Part shown: positions 16,953-25,547 of the stretch, in pieces
How the letters are laid out: the number at the start of each line of letters is the position of its first letter
Numbering within the stretch: the first letter of the stretch is position 1
Source: Athalassotoga saccharophila
Lineage (GTDB): Bacteria > Thermotogota > Thermotogae > Mesoaciditogales > Mesoaciditogaceae
NCBI RefSeq assembly: GCF_009936215.1
Contig: NZ_AP019551.1
Span: forward strand, 1,388,708-1,452,707
Direction of reading: 5' to 3'
DNA length: 64,000 bases
The notes under the pieces: generated by a model
Databases searched by the model: none
Seen by the model: the letters and a program-made list of their open reading frames with translations, nothing else
Told to the model about the DNA's origin: nothing
Program-made: the position numbers and the translations under genes

Positions 16953-18670
16953 AAGCGTTAAGATTTGCCATAGCACAAAAGAATTTCGTCGTAGGCGGTA
17001 TAGATGAAAATGTAGAGAAGATAAAATCTTCGATAGAACAAGCAAGAAAGTACGATCCAGATTTCATAATTTTTCCCGAACTCGCCATTACCGGATATCC
17101 ACCAGAAGATCTGCTCTTTAGAATGGCTTTTTTGCAAAAGAACATAGATGGTCTCAAGGAAATAGTGAATTTTTCGCAAGGAAAAGATGAGATAATAGTC
17201 GTAGGATTTGTAGATCTTAAGGATGATATATATAATGCGGCTGCAATAATACAAAATGGTGAGTTGATAGGGATATATCACAAGATGCTTTTGCCAAATT
17301 ACGGAGTGTTTGATGAGAAAAGGTACTTCTCGTCGGGAATTAAGCCAATGGTCGTCGAAGTGGACAACGTGAAGGTTGGAATAAGTATCTGCGAGGATAT
17401 ATGGGTACCTGATGGCCCGATAGTTGATGAGGTTGACAACGGTGCGATGGTGCTTGTTAACATATCCTCGTCTCCTTACAACATAATGAAAGGATCCGCA
17501 AGAGAGAAAATGATCCAGACTCGTGCTTCAGATCTTCATACGGCCATTGTGTATGCAAATATCGTTGGCGGACAGGATGAACTTGTCTTCGATGGACACA
17601 GTTTTGTAGTCGATGAAAATGGGACCTTAATTGCAAGGGCAAAAGACTTTGAAGAAGAGATCCTGATCGCCGATGTCGATATACCAAATATAGTGAACAT
17701 GAATTTGCACGATCCAAGAAGACGTGAAAGAACAAAAAAAGTTGTGGAAGTCGATACCATCAGTGCGAAATTGAAAGAAAATCCGAGAGAGAAGATGGAA
17801 AAATACATCTCTCCATCTCTTTGCCTTGAGGAAGAAATATTCAAAGCGCTTGTGCTTGGGACAAGAGATTATGTTACAAAAAATGGGTTCAAAAGGGTAC
17901 TCATAGGATTAAGCGGCGGGATAGATTCCTCACTTGTGGCAGTCATAGCGAGCGAGGCGATTGGGAGCGAAAATGTAATAGGTGTTATGATGCCTTCCAT
18001 GTATTCGTCTGCATCGAGCATCGAAGACGCGAGATTACTGGCACAAAATCTGGGAATAAAGACCTTTCAAATAGGAATAACGGACGTTTACAACTCTTAC
18101 ATAAAGGCCCTTGAGAAAGTATTCGAAGGCACACAGCCAAACATAACAGAGGAAAATTTACAGGCAAGAATAAGGGGCAATTACCTTATGGCGATTTCAA
18201 ATAAATTCGGTTATCTTGTGCTCACCACGGGAAACAAATCGGAAATGAGCACCGGATATGCCACACTTTACGGAGACATGGCGGGAGGATTCGATCCAAT
18301 AAAAGATCTGTACAAAACGATGGTCTACAGGGTGTGCAAATGGTTCAACGAGATCAAAAAGAAAGAAATAATACCTCACAACGTTTTTGTAAAACCTCCT
18401 TCGGCCGAATTGAAACCAAACCAGGTAGATCAGGATACATTACCACCTTATGAACTATTGGATTCAATACTCGAACTTTACGTCGAAAAAGACCTTTCAT
18501 TTGAAGAAATAGTCGGGATGGGCTTCGATCCCGAAATGGTCAAAAAGACCATAAAACTTGTCGATACAAGCGAGTACAAAAGAAGGCAGTCGCCACCCGG
18601 GGTTAAAATAACCTTTAGGGCTTTCGGAAGAGACAGAAGGCTTCCGATAACTAATCATTTCAGAGGGTGA
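16949..18670 (+). CDS. nadE: glutamine-dependent NAD+ synthetase
   Basis: Makes NAD+ from deamido-NAD+ using ammonia released from glutamine by its own nitrilase domain. Nitrilase triad: Glu in FPELAITGYPPEDLL, Lys in YHKMLLPNYGVFDE, Cys in VGISICEDIW. The synthetase half has the PP-loop GLSGGIDSSLVAVIA, then TGNKSEMSTGYATLYGD. At 573 residues it is the two-domain form. The start is TTG overlapping the folK stop; the frame continues from IAQKNFVVG as expected for a nitrilase N-terminus. A Pro-rich NHFRG tail ends the protein. Confidence 0.96.
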   Translation: MKALRFAIAQKNFVVGGIDENVEKIKSSIEQARKYDPDFIIFPELAITGYPPEDLLFRMAFLQKNIDGLKEIVNFSQGKDEIIVVGFVDLKDDIYNAAAIIQNGELIGIYHKMLLPNYGVFDEKRYFSSGIKPMVVEVDNVKVGISICEDIWVPDGPIVDEVDNGAMVLVNISSSPYNIMKGSAREKMIQTRASDLHTAIVYANIVGGQDELVFDGHSFVVDENGTLIARAKDFEEEILIADVDIPNIVNMNLHDPRRRERTKKVVEVDTISAKLKENPREKMEKYISPSLCLEEEIFKALVLGTRDYVTKNGFKRVLIGLSGGIDSSLVAVIASEAIGSENVIGVMMPSMYSSASSIEDARLLAQNLGIKTFQIGITDVYNSYIKALEKVFEGTQPNITEENLQARIRGNYLMAISNKFGYLVLTTGNKSEMSTGYATLYGDMAGGFDPIKDLYKTMVYRVCKWFNEIKKKEIIPHNVFVKPPSAELKPNQVDQDTLPPYELLDSILELYVEKDLSFEEIVGMGFDPEMVKKTIKLVDTSEYKRRQSPPGVKITFRAFGRDRRLPITNHFRG

Positions 18671-18674
18671 TAAA

Positions 18675-18917
18675 ATGGTATTTTTCTGGCCATTCTGGTG
18701 GGGATATGGGATAGGGGCTCTTATTTGGGACATAATTGGCATCGCGCTGTTTTTTTTAGTACTCTACATCTTTTTAAGATACGGAGGAATCTTCACAATA
18801 AGATATTTTGATCTTAAAGATAAAGATGCGCCGTGCGAAATACTAAAAAGGAGATACGCCTCAGGTGAAATTACTCAGGAAGAATACGAAAAAATCAGGA
18901 AAGATCTTGATTGCTAA
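18675..18917 (+). CDS. small SHOCT-domain membrane protein
   Basis: An 80-residue protein with an aromatic start (MVFFWPFWWGYG), one membrane span (about 12-36) and a C-terminal SHOCT motif, CEILKRRYASGEITQEEYEK. SHOCT segments are short oligomerisation elements with no enzymatic role. AGGGTG precedes the ATG, four bases after nadE. A paralogue of the same design lies at 58627-58896 inside an ABC transporter operon. Function unknown; an envelope accessory role is a guess. Confidence 0.75.
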   Translation: MVFFWPFWWGYGIGALIWDIIGIALFFLVLYIFLRYGGIFTIRYFDLKDKDAPCEILKRRYASGEITQEEYEKIRKDLDC

Positions 18918-18924
18918 TAAATAA

Positions 18925-19779
18925 ATGGGATACTTCTATGTCTATGCTGCCATAGCGCTTTTTTCCTCGATAGAGGTTGTCTCAAAATTCATAGGAAATT
19001 ACGTTGACCCACTTAACCTATGGCTTTTTAGGTTGATCTTCGCTATTCTTACCCTTTTACCATTTGTGAAATTCTCATATTTGAAATCTCTCAATTCTAA
19101 AGACTGGGTAAATCTTTTATGGCTTGGAGTAATATCTGCCGGAATAGGAATGAGTCTTTATCACTTAGCGGTGGCAAATTCTCAGGCAAATGAGATGGCG
19201 ATAATCTTCAGTTCAAATCCGATCTTCGTGCTTTTATTTTCAAAGTTGTTCTTCAAAGAAAAGTTCTCAATACGTGTATACATAGGAATGATTCTTGGGT
19301 TTTTGGGCGTTATAATAACGTCCTACTCTTCCGATTTTAAAGGAGACATCTATGCGCTTTTGATGGTCCTTTCATGTGTACTCTTTGCGCTTTTGACTGT
19401 TTTCGGAAGGACAGTCGTTCAACATTCATCAAGTGCAACATTCAATTTCATGATCTTTGTTATAGCGCTTCCAGTCGTCCTCTTAGAAATGTTGATTTTT
19501 AAAGTGCCCGTCCACATTGAACTCAAAAGTTTACCTTATCTTGCGTACATAGGAGTTGTAACGACTGGAGTGGCATACCTTCTCTTCTTTAAAGGAATAT
19601 CGAAAGTGGGATCAAGCCTTGGATCGATGGCATTTTTCATCAAACCATGGATAGCCTCCTTTTTAGCCTTTTTGATACTTTCGGAAAAACTCAGCGTCAA
19701 TTTAATCTTTGGAGGTATACTCATGGCCTTCTCTCTTCTTATAACATATCTTCCCCACACGCGACATCTAACACGGTAA
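18925..19779 (+). CDS. EamA/DMT-family transporter
   Basis: Ten predicted membrane spans in two EamA repeats (about 1-135 and 145-284), with the second repeat closing at FGGILMAFSLLITYL. Motifs such as EMAIIFSSNPIFVLLFSKLF and AYIGVVTTGVAYLLFFKGIS are typical of drug/metabolite transporters that export amino acids or other metabolites. Length 284 is normal. It starts seven bases after the SHOCT gene with no clear ribosome site, so it probably depends on read-through from that operon. Substrate unknown. Confidence 0.82.
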   Translation: MGYFYVYAAIALFSSIEVVSKFIGNYVDPLNLWLFRLIFAILTLLPFVKFSYLKSLNSKDWVNLLWLGVISAGIGMSLYHLAVANSQANEMAIIFSSNPIFVLLFSKLFFKEKFSIRVYIGMILGFLGVIITSYSSDFKGDIYALLMVLSCVLFALLTVFGRTVVQHSSSATFNFMIFVIALPVVLLEMLIFKVPVHIELKSLPYLAYIGVVTTGVAYLLFFKGISKVGSSLGSMAFFIKPWIASFLAFLILSEKLSVNLIFGGILMAFSLLITYLPHTRHLTR

Positions 19780-19891
19780 CTGCTGTAACACAATCATACG
19801 TACCTACGACATCTTTTCCAATATACATAGGACTTCGACTGAATTCACGGACATAACTCTTCCGGCATCGGCGATAATCACACAGATAAGG

Positions 19892-20563
19892 TTAATTTCC
19901 AGTTGTAAAGGACCAAACGGGCCCTATCACGTATAACCCTGTCGTGTAATCGTAAGCATCTATTTGCCAGTAATAAGTCGTGTTTGGATTCAGATTCGTC
20001 ACGGTATAATACGTGTTCTGTATACCGTCAGTTAGAATAGACGATGGCATCGGAGATGTGCCAAAGAAAATCGTATACTCTATTACATCTCCGCTTGTAC
20101 CCCCTCCAGACCATGACAGTGTCGGGCTTAATGAAACACCGGTTTGACCGTTGTAAGGATTGGGATTAGATGGTGTATTTGGTGGCTGCACACTCTTTGT
20201 CGTGAAAGACCATATCGGACCTGTAACAATTAATCCAGTTGTTTCATCATGGGCAACTATTTGCCAGTAGTATGTTGTGCCGGCCTTTAGAGTAAAGGAT
20301 AGGAAGAAAGATGTAGTCGAGATTTGATTCTCTAACTTTGATAAAGACGTTGGAGATGTTCCAAAATACACATCGTAAAGTATTTTGTCTCCTGCAGGTC
20401 CTACATCTGTAAAATTAAAAGTTGGATTAAGCGACACTCCGGTTTCACCGTTGTACGGGACTGGGTTGGACGGCACATTCAATTGGGATACATTCATGCA
20501 ACTCGACAAAATCAAGGCAATAGATAGAATCGAGAAAATGAAAGATAGTTTAAAATACCTCAT
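19892..20563 (-). CDS. lipoprotein of two tandem fibronectin-III-like repeats
   Basis: A signal with lipobox ILSSC predicts lipidation at Cys22. The rest is two near copies of a beta-sandwich domain, residues about 31-122 and 131-221; both run from PSNPxPYNGxTGVSLxPT through FGTSP and TTYYWQI to GPxWSFTT. Such repeats are usual in surface proteins that bind sugars or partners, and no catalytic motif is seen. The close similarity of the copies suggests a recent internal duplication. GGGAGGA precedes the ATG. It is divergent from the secreted-protein gene at 20949. Confidence 0.75.
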   Translation of the reverse strand: MRYFKLSFIFSILSIALILSSCMNVSQLNVPSNPVPYNGETGVSLNPTFNFTDVGPAGDKILYDVYFGTSPTSLSKLENQISTTSFFLSFTLKAGTTYYWQIVAHDETTGLIVTGPIWSFTTKSVQPPNTPSNPNPYNGQTGVSLSPTLSWSGGGTSGDVIEYTIFFGTSPMPSSILTDGIQNTYYTVTNLNPNTTYYWQIDAYDYTTGLYVIGPVWSFTTGN

Positions 20564-20948
20564 ATCAATTCCTCCCTTCAGAGATGATAAAGACTGGCTC
20601 GATATTTAATCAAAATTGATTGTTAGCATTTCTATGTGTTTACATATTATTGAATATATTATACTGTTTTCTTAATTGAAAAAGAAGTGTCAAGTTAAAT
20701 TAGAGGGAATTGACAGTTAACAACGTTGTTTTCAAAAGATAGGAGATAAAAAATTCATTCATTCAAATGATTATAAGTGATATCTCGATATATCTTTTCT
20801 TATCTATAAATTTCTTAATCAATTTGGGTCTTTGACGTGCATCTATTTTACAGGTTAATTCTTTTTCCACGATACATGCACACCATTTTTATTCTAATTT
20901 GGAAGGGTGATATAATAATTTCCTATTTCAAAAGAGGAGGGATCTTTT
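20564..20948. other. A+T-rich intergenic region between divergent exported-protein genes
   Basis: 385 bases without a gene. It holds an extended -10 (TGATATAAT, 20908-20916) for the rightward gene, a TATAAT facing left at 20658-20663, TTGACA boxes at 20710-20715 (+) and 20688-20693 (-) that are not correctly spaced to any clear -10, and a perfect 12-bp palindrome AACAACGTTGTT at 20719-20730 that could be an operator. Nothing else was recognised. Confidence 0.5.
20908..20916 (+). promoter_or_regulatory. extended -10 promoter of the secreted-protein gene
   Basis: TGATATAAT, about 33 bases before the ATG of the 20949 gene, matching the promoter style of this genome. Confidence 0.6.
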
Positions 20949-21728
20949 ATGAAAAAGTTTTATTTGATTCTTATTGCCGTGCTTGTTCTCGGGATGATGG
21001 CTTTTTCAACTGTCAATGTTATAATCGATGAAGGACATTCAAACCAGTACGCTCAAACGAAATTAACGGATATGGTTAAAACACTCGAATCTTCCGGCTA
21101 TAACGTTATATTTTCAACATCTGAAATTACGCCTCAACTTTTAAGTCAAGGAAAGATACTCTTGCTTGCAAATCCAAAATCACTGTCTGATTCGGAGATA
21201 AACGCGATAGTTAACTTTGTGCAAGACGGTGGTGGATTATTTCTAACTGCCGAATCAAATTATAAACAAGAAGGTCATTTCGACGTTCTGAACAAATTGC
21301 TTGGGGCGTTAAATGCCGCTTTTGTATTTAATCCCGATGAAGTCGAAGACAGTTCCTCTAACTATGGGGATGTATGGGAAGTCAAAATTAGTGATTTTCC
21401 TCAAACTCCATTTAATATTACAAATGGAATAAGTGTCATTAAATTTTACAGTGGATGTTCACTGGCAGCTCCTGGAAATAACCCACTTCAGAATGGAGAG
21501 GCTTACGTGATTGCCCAAACTTCTCCGATGGCAAAGCAGGCAGATACAAATTCTCAAACTTACTCTTACTGGCAGCCACCATTTCCAGTTGGAGCAGCAC
21601 AGATCATAGGGAAAGGGAGGCTTGTTGGTTTTGGAACTGCGATATATTCAAACTATGACTGGACGACGAAAGGATACGATAACGCACAACTTACTTTGAA
21701 TATTTTATCATGGCTTTCCGGAAAATGA
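20949..21728 (+). CDS. secreted protein of unknown function, GATase1-like fold suspected
   Basis: The N-terminus MKKFYLILIAVLVLGMMAFS is a signal peptide. The mature part begins VNVIIDEGHSNQY, then alternates beta strands and helices: KILLLANPKSLSDSEINAIV, then NFVQDGGGLFLTAESNYKQ. This resembles DUF4350/ThuA-like domains of class I amidotransferase fold that are often found in exported proteins. There is no Cys nucleophile at the expected place, so an enzyme role is doubtful. GAGGAGG lies upstream. It is followed 11 bases later by an exported phosphoesterase and is probably co-transcribed with it. Confidence 0.6.
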   Translation: MKKFYLILIAVLVLGMMAFSTVNVIIDEGHSNQYAQTKLTDMVKTLESSGYNVIFSTSEITPQLLSQGKILLLANPKSLSDSEINAIVNFVQDGGGLFLTAESNYKQEGHFDVLNKLLGALNAAFVFNPDEVEDSSSNYGDVWEVKISDFPQTPFNITNGISVIKFYSGCSLAAPGNNPLQNGEAYVIAQTSPMAKQADTNSQTYSYWQPPFPVGAAQIIGKGRLVGFGTAIYSNYDWTTKGYDNAQLTLNILSWLSGK

Positions 21729-21739
21729 GATGAATCAAA

Positions 21740-22843
21740 ATGGATAAGAGGGTATTTTTTATTTCACTGATCTTTCTTATCTCTTTTGCTATTTTTATCT
21801 TTGGAACAGAAACATTTAGATTCATTGTTTTTGGAGATAACAGGCCCTATAACAATGAAGAACCTCAACCTGCCATATTCAGACAAATAGTTCAAGATAC
21901 CGAATGGATACATCCGTCTTTCGTCGTTGATACGGGTGATCTTGTTCATGGATACGATGCCAACTCTGAGCAGACATGGGAGCAATACATAGATTTTTTG
22001 AATGTCACAAAGATTTTTGATATGCCATTTTATACAACTGTTGGCAATCACGATGTGGCAGGAGAAAATGGTCAAACAGATTATGAATTGCTCCTACATA
22101 GACCTCTTTACTACTCATTCAATTATGATACGAGTCATTTTATAGTACTCGATACCAATGTAAATTCTCCGAATGGGGATTTCACACAAGCCCAATACGA
22201 TTGGCTTGTAAAAGATCTTGAGTCCGCGACTTCCGCCGACAATATTTTTATCTTCATGCACAAACCACTTCACGAATACGGTGATCCAACAGATACAGCA
22301 TGGGCAGACAAGGTCATGGCTCAAAAGGTTGAAGAACTATTCAATTCGTACAATGAAAAGTATCACAACATAAAGATAGTATTTGAAGGTCACGAACATC
22401 TTTACTGGAAAGCAGATTTTGACGGAATAACGTACATCATCACGGGTGGAGCAGGAGCACCACTTTATCAAACACCGGATAATGGTGGCTTTTACCATTT
22501 TGTGCTTGTCACAGTCTACGGAAAACAAGTATATACTCAGGTATTTCTTCCAGGGTATTTTGATGTCAAATACTATCCTTTGAATACGGGAGCATTCGGA
22601 AGTGTAACGGCAATAATAACGAATCACTTGCCAACAGTCTACGATGGGTTAGTTATAAAAGGACTTAAATTTGTTATGCCGAATGCCTCATCTTACACAG
22701 TTAGCGGAAATATTCCATGCAGGATTTGGAAAATCGTTAAAAATGATAACGACACGACAACTGTTTATGTTGAGGCTAAACTTGAACTTGGCAGTTATTC
22801 TCAAATGACACAAAACATTGTAACTGTGAATGTTTCAAAATAA
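21740..22843 (+). CDS. exported metallophosphoesterase
   Basis: Calcineurin-like two-metal hydrolase outside the membrane. A signal segment (MDKRVFFISLIFLISFAIF) is followed by the motif series FGDNR, VVDTGDLVHG, GNHDV, FMHKPLHE and FEGHEHLYW, supplying the Asp, His and Asn ligands of the dinuclear site. The catalytic domain covers about residues 25-270; the remaining 100 residues look like a beta domain. Likely substrates are phosphate esters in the periplasm, as in purple acid phosphatases, but the sequence does not tell which. A terminator follows 130 bases downstream. Confidence 0.83.
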   Translation: MDKRVFFISLIFLISFAIFIFGTETFRFIVFGDNRPYNNEEPQPAIFRQIVQDTEWIHPSFVVDTGDLVHGYDANSEQTWEQYIDFLNVTKIFDMPFYTTVGNHDVAGENGQTDYELLLHRPLYYSFNYDTSHFIVLDTNVNSPNGDFTQAQYDWLVKDLESATSADNIFIFMHKPLHEYGDPTDTAWADKVMAQKVEELFNSYNEKYHNIKIVFEGHEHLYWKADFDGITYIITGGAGAPLYQTPDNGGFYHFVLVTVYGKQVYTQVFLPGYFDVKYYPLNTGAFGSVTAIITNHLPTVYDGLVIKGLKFVMPNASSYTVSGNIPCRIWKIVKNDNDTTTVYVEAKLELGSYSQMTQNIVTVNVSK

Positions 22844-22971
22844 ATTTACCGGAACGGGACTTAAAATAGAGTTTGTGATATTGACTAAAATACGCTAAAC
22901 ATAAAAATGCAGACAAGTTAGATGAACTTTATTAAACAGCGTATTGAACAAATGTTAGAATAGAAATATTT

Positions 22972-22995
22972 GCCACCGGTAAGGTGGCTTTTATT
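22972..22995 (+). terminator. intrinsic terminator after the metallophosphoesterase
   Basis: GCCACC (22972-22977), loop GGTAA, GGTGGC (22983-22988), then TTTTATTTT. A good 6-bp G+C stem with a T-run, 128 bases beyond the stop codon. Confidence 0.85.
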
Positions 22996-23124
22996 TTGTG
23001 CTGATTTTCTAACAAATTTATTTCTGGTAAAATTTGTCTGGCGCTGATGATTTTGCTTTCAGACGCAACTATGGTATTTCCGTAATCATGACTTAGAATT
23101 AACGACGAAATTGAGTTATTTACC

Positions 23125-23153
23125 TTGACAGAGGAATGGTGTTATTTTAATAT
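23125..23153 (+). promoter_or_regulatory. near-consensus promoter ahead of a broken sigma-factor gene
   Basis: TTGACA (23125-23130), 17-base spacer, TAATAT (23148-23153). This is the best -35/-10 pair in the window, and it faces the sigma-factor remnant that begins 30 bases downstream. The rest of 22996-23124 shows nothing recognisable. Confidence 0.65.
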
Positions 23154-23181
23154 CTAAGCAGAATCCTCTGGCGATAAATGA

Positions 23182-23411
23182 TCAAAAGAACAACTTATCA
23201 TTTCGAATCTCAGACTTGTCGTAAGCATTGCCCGCCATTACACAGGCTTGGGTCTCCCACTCGATGATCTCATCCAGGAGGGAAACATAGGTCTCATGAA
23301 GGCCGTAGATAAGTTTGACTGGAAGAGTGTCAACAGAGCGATAAGGATACCAATTCACACATTTGAGAAGATCCTCAAGATAAATCGGATCTTAATCCGA
23401 GAGATGCGATG
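23182..23411 (+). pseudogene. sigma-70 factor remnant, region 2 part
   Basis: One frame reads [18 protein letters not shown] and then [20 protein letters not shown] and DKFDWK, which is region 2.1-2.2 of a primary-type sigma factor. After DWK the expected RGxKFSTYAxWWIRQ block (regions 2.3-2.4) is missing and the frame goes to SVNRAI, then [14 protein letters not shown] with a second short gap. After KIN it shifts into a frame reading DLNPRDAMI, the start of region 4, so region 3 is lost. There is an in-frame stop directly before the fragment and no start codon. The gene then breaks at an insertion sequence and resumes at 25263. Confidence 0.82.
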
Positions 23412-23418
23412 ATAGTAA
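23412..23418. repeat. target-site duplication, left copy (ATAGTAA)
   Basis: ATAGTAA directly precedes the left end (CCCAC) of the insertion sequence and recurs at 25263-25269 directly after its right end (GTGGG). Confidence 0.8.
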
Positions 23419-25262
23419 CCCACTTTCCGCAGATAAAAAACAGTTTTTTGGATTTATTTGAAACTCATGTTTTAAAATTGAAAGTGGGAAATGATTAGAG
23501 TCAGTAATAGCCAAAGAAGCATTTGCTGTAACCTTGACGCACATCACAAAGATTATACCACTATTTACCGTTTCGGATAGAGTCCATTGATTTATGCCTT
23601 TCTGCTGCTATGATCTATTTGAAAAAGACAGCGGAGGTAGAAAAATGGAAATCACTACAAAGCAACTTGATCACCATGGACTTGTGGCTGGGACATTTGA
23701 TAAATTTGAAATGGGAGAGGTCATTGAAAAGAGAATACCGAAAGTCCGGAACTTCAATCTTTCAACGTCTGCGATAATAAAAGCGATGATCATACTCGGG
23801 CTTGGTTTTGTTGACAGGAGATTGTACTTTGCAGGGAGTTATTTTGAGAACTGGGATGTTGAGAAACTTTTAGGCGAAGGAACTAAACCGGAAGATCTTA
23901 ACGATGACGCTCTCGGCAGAGTGCTTGACAAGATTTATGATTACGGTCCAACGGAATTATTTCAAGAGATAGCGGCGCACGCTTTGAACAAACTTGAAAT
24001 GGATGTTCACCTCGTTCACACCGATACCACAAGCGTGAGTGTAAGCGGCAATTACGAGATGGAAGACGGGACGAATGGTTTTAAGATCACCTTCGGTCAT
24101 TCGAAAGATCACAGACAGGATTTGAAACAATTCGTGATAGGGATGGTTGTAAATCAGCATGGAATGCCGATGTTTGCCAAAACATACAACGGGAACGAAT
24201 CGGATAAAGAGTCGATCAAAGAAATGGTCAAAGCAATCAGGAAGAACATTGACAAAGACAAGAAAGTCTATCATGTGGCAGACAGTGCTTTCTACACTGC
24301 GGAAAACATTAGCGAACTCAGAACAACATACTGGATAAGCCATGTGCCGTCTACGATAAAAGAGGCTGAAGAAATGCTAAATAAAGAAGTTGAATTTCGT
24401 CCGACCAAAATTGAAGGATATGAAGTGTATTCCGAAATAAGCAATTACGGCGGGATAAAACAAAAATGGATAATGGTGAATTCGAAATATCTTAAAGAAC
24501 AGGAACTGAAAACATTTGACAGGCATTTGAAAAAAAGCAAGACAGAAGCGGAAAAGTCATTGAAAAAGACTGTGACGAAAGAACGGTATTTTTGTTCTGA
24601 AGACGGAATAAACAAGTCCAGACAATGGATGGAAGCTCATCCTCTTTTCAAATACGACAAGTTTGAGATAAAGAGCGTAAGAGTCAGAACTGACGGGAAA
24701 AGAGGAAGGCCTAAAGATGGGGATCCGACGATAGAAATGTATGAAATAGATGCTGAGATAGGTCTGAATGAAGAAGCGGTTGAAAAGGCCAAAGCAAAAC
24801 TCGGAAGATTCATACTTTCAACGAACGACATTGAACTTGAAGATGAAAAAGTGCTCGAATATTACAAAAACCAGACAACGGTCGAAAGAGGATTCAGGTT
24901 TTTGAAAGACAAAAGTTTCGGAGTAAGCGATGTGTATCTGAAAAAGCCCGGACGGATTCAGGCACTTGTGATGATAATGGTATTGACGTTATTGGTGTAC
25001 TCGCTTTCGGAATGGGAAATAAGGCGCACATTGAAAGAGACAGGGCAAACATTTCCGAATCAGTTGAAAAAGCCGACAAACAGGCCGACATTCAGGTGGA
25101 TATGTCAGAACTTCATGAACATAACCGTTGTAAATGTGGTTACAGATGGGCAAACAACCACACAGATAGCGAATTTAAAAGATTTGCAGATCAAAGTGAT
25201 AAGACTTTTGGGAGTTGAATATGAAAAATATTATTTCTGATCAAAGATGTGCGAAATGTGGG
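23419..25262 (+). mobile_element. IS1634-type insertion sequence inside the sigma-factor remnant
   Basis: 1,844-bp element. Ends are imperfect inverted repeats: left CCCACTTTCCGCAGAT, right (reverse complement) CCCACATTTCGCACAT. It is flanked by the 7-bp direct repeat ATAGTAA. It encodes one intact transposase of the IS1634 (IS4-superfamily) type. The left 70 bases (23419-23488) are themselves bounded by CCCACTTTC and GAAAGTGGG. Removing the element and one ATAGTAA restores the sigma region 4 reading frame ([11 protein letters not shown]). Confidence 0.85.
23645..25240 (+). CDS. IS1634-family transposase
   Basis: DDE transposase of the IS4 superfamily. The N-terminus [20 protein letters not shown] and the stretches [32 protein letters not shown] and [20 protein letters not shown] are typical of the IS1634/DUF4277 group. 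I start at the ATG after GCGGAGG; the frame extends 17 codons further up without a better site. About 531 residues, no interruption, so the element may still be active. The gene ends 22 bases from the right end of the element. Confidence 0.88.
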   Translation: MEITTKQLDHHGLVAGTFDKFEMGEVIEKRIPKVRNFNLSTSAIIKAMIILGLGFVDRRLYFAGSYFENWDVEKLLGEGTKPEDLNDDALGRVLDKIYDYGPTELFQEIAAHALNKLEMDVHLVHTDTTSVSVSGNYEMEDGTNGFKITFGHSKDHRQDLKQFVIGMVVNQHGMPMFAKTYNGNESDKESIKEMVKAIRKNIDKDKKVYHVADSAFYTAENISELRTTYWISHVPSTIKEAEEMLNKEVEFRPTKIEGYEVYSEISNYGGIKQKWIMVNSKYLKEQELKTFDRHLKKSKTEAEKSLKKTVTKERYFCSEDGINKSRQWMEAHPLFKYDKFEIKSVRVRTDGKRGRPKDGDPTIEMYEIDAEIGLNEEAVEKAKAKLGRFILSTNDIELEDEKVLEYYKNQTTVERGFRFLKDKSFGVSDVYLKKPGRIQALVMIMVLTLLVYSLSEWEIRRTLKETGQTFPNQLKKPTNRPTFRWICQNFMNITVVNVVTDGQTTTQIANLKDLQIKVIRLLGVEYEKYYF

Positions 25263-25421
25263 ATAGTAAGGATGAGGTATGGACTTTATGGGAAGAGATG
25301 GACTCTTGCCGAGATAGGTCAAGAATTGGGAATTACGAGAGAAAGGGTCAGACAGATAGAAAAAAGGGCAATTGAGAAATTAAGGCGGCTTGAATCTGGA
25401 GAGGATTTATGGAAGTCATAG
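25263..25421 (+). pseudogene. sigma-70 factor remnant, region 4
   Basis: Continues the broken sigma gene beyond the insertion: [19 protein letters not shown], then [20 protein letters not shown] and RRLESG, ending LWKS. This is an intact region 4 with the helix-turn-helix that reads the -35 box. The stop TAG overlaps the plsY start (ATG at 25409). TSD copy ATAGTAA occupies 25263-25269. Together with 23182-23411 it represents a decayed primary-type sigma factor, so the working rpoD must lie elsewhere. Confidence 0.82.
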
Positions 25422-25547
25422 GGATTTTTCTGGGCTATCTGTTAGGTGCGATTCTACCTGGCTATTACCGAAGATTTTAAGAGGTGTGGACATTCGTACT
25501 CTGGGTGATGGAAATCCGGGGACAACGAATGTCAAAAGAGAATCCGG
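25409..25547 (+). pseudogene. plsY: plsY remnant, 5' part (frameshifted, cut by an IS256-type element)
   Basis: ATG 25409 opens [19 protein letters not shown], the first span of glycerol-3-phosphate acyltransferase PlsY; then the frame is lost by what looks like one missing T, and the next frame reads LPKILRGVDIRTLGDGNPG then TTNVKRESG, the PlsY catalytic loop (GxGNPGxTN). The reading continues across the IS256-type element: after GAATCCGG the right flank (26882 on) reads GLFPAVITASYDTTKGLISM, again PlsY-like. The gene is therefore dead twice over. Confidence 0.8.
25540..25547. repeat. target-site duplication, left copy (GAATCCGG)
   Basis: GAATCCGG adjoins the left tip (GGGTCTG) of the IS256-type element and is repeated at 26882-26889 next to the right tip. 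Confidence 0.85.

Noticed and set aside
20688-20738. Promoters built on the TTGACA boxes at 20688 and 20710
   Set aside because: No -10 lies at 16-18 bases from either box; the nearest TATAAT is 24 bases away.
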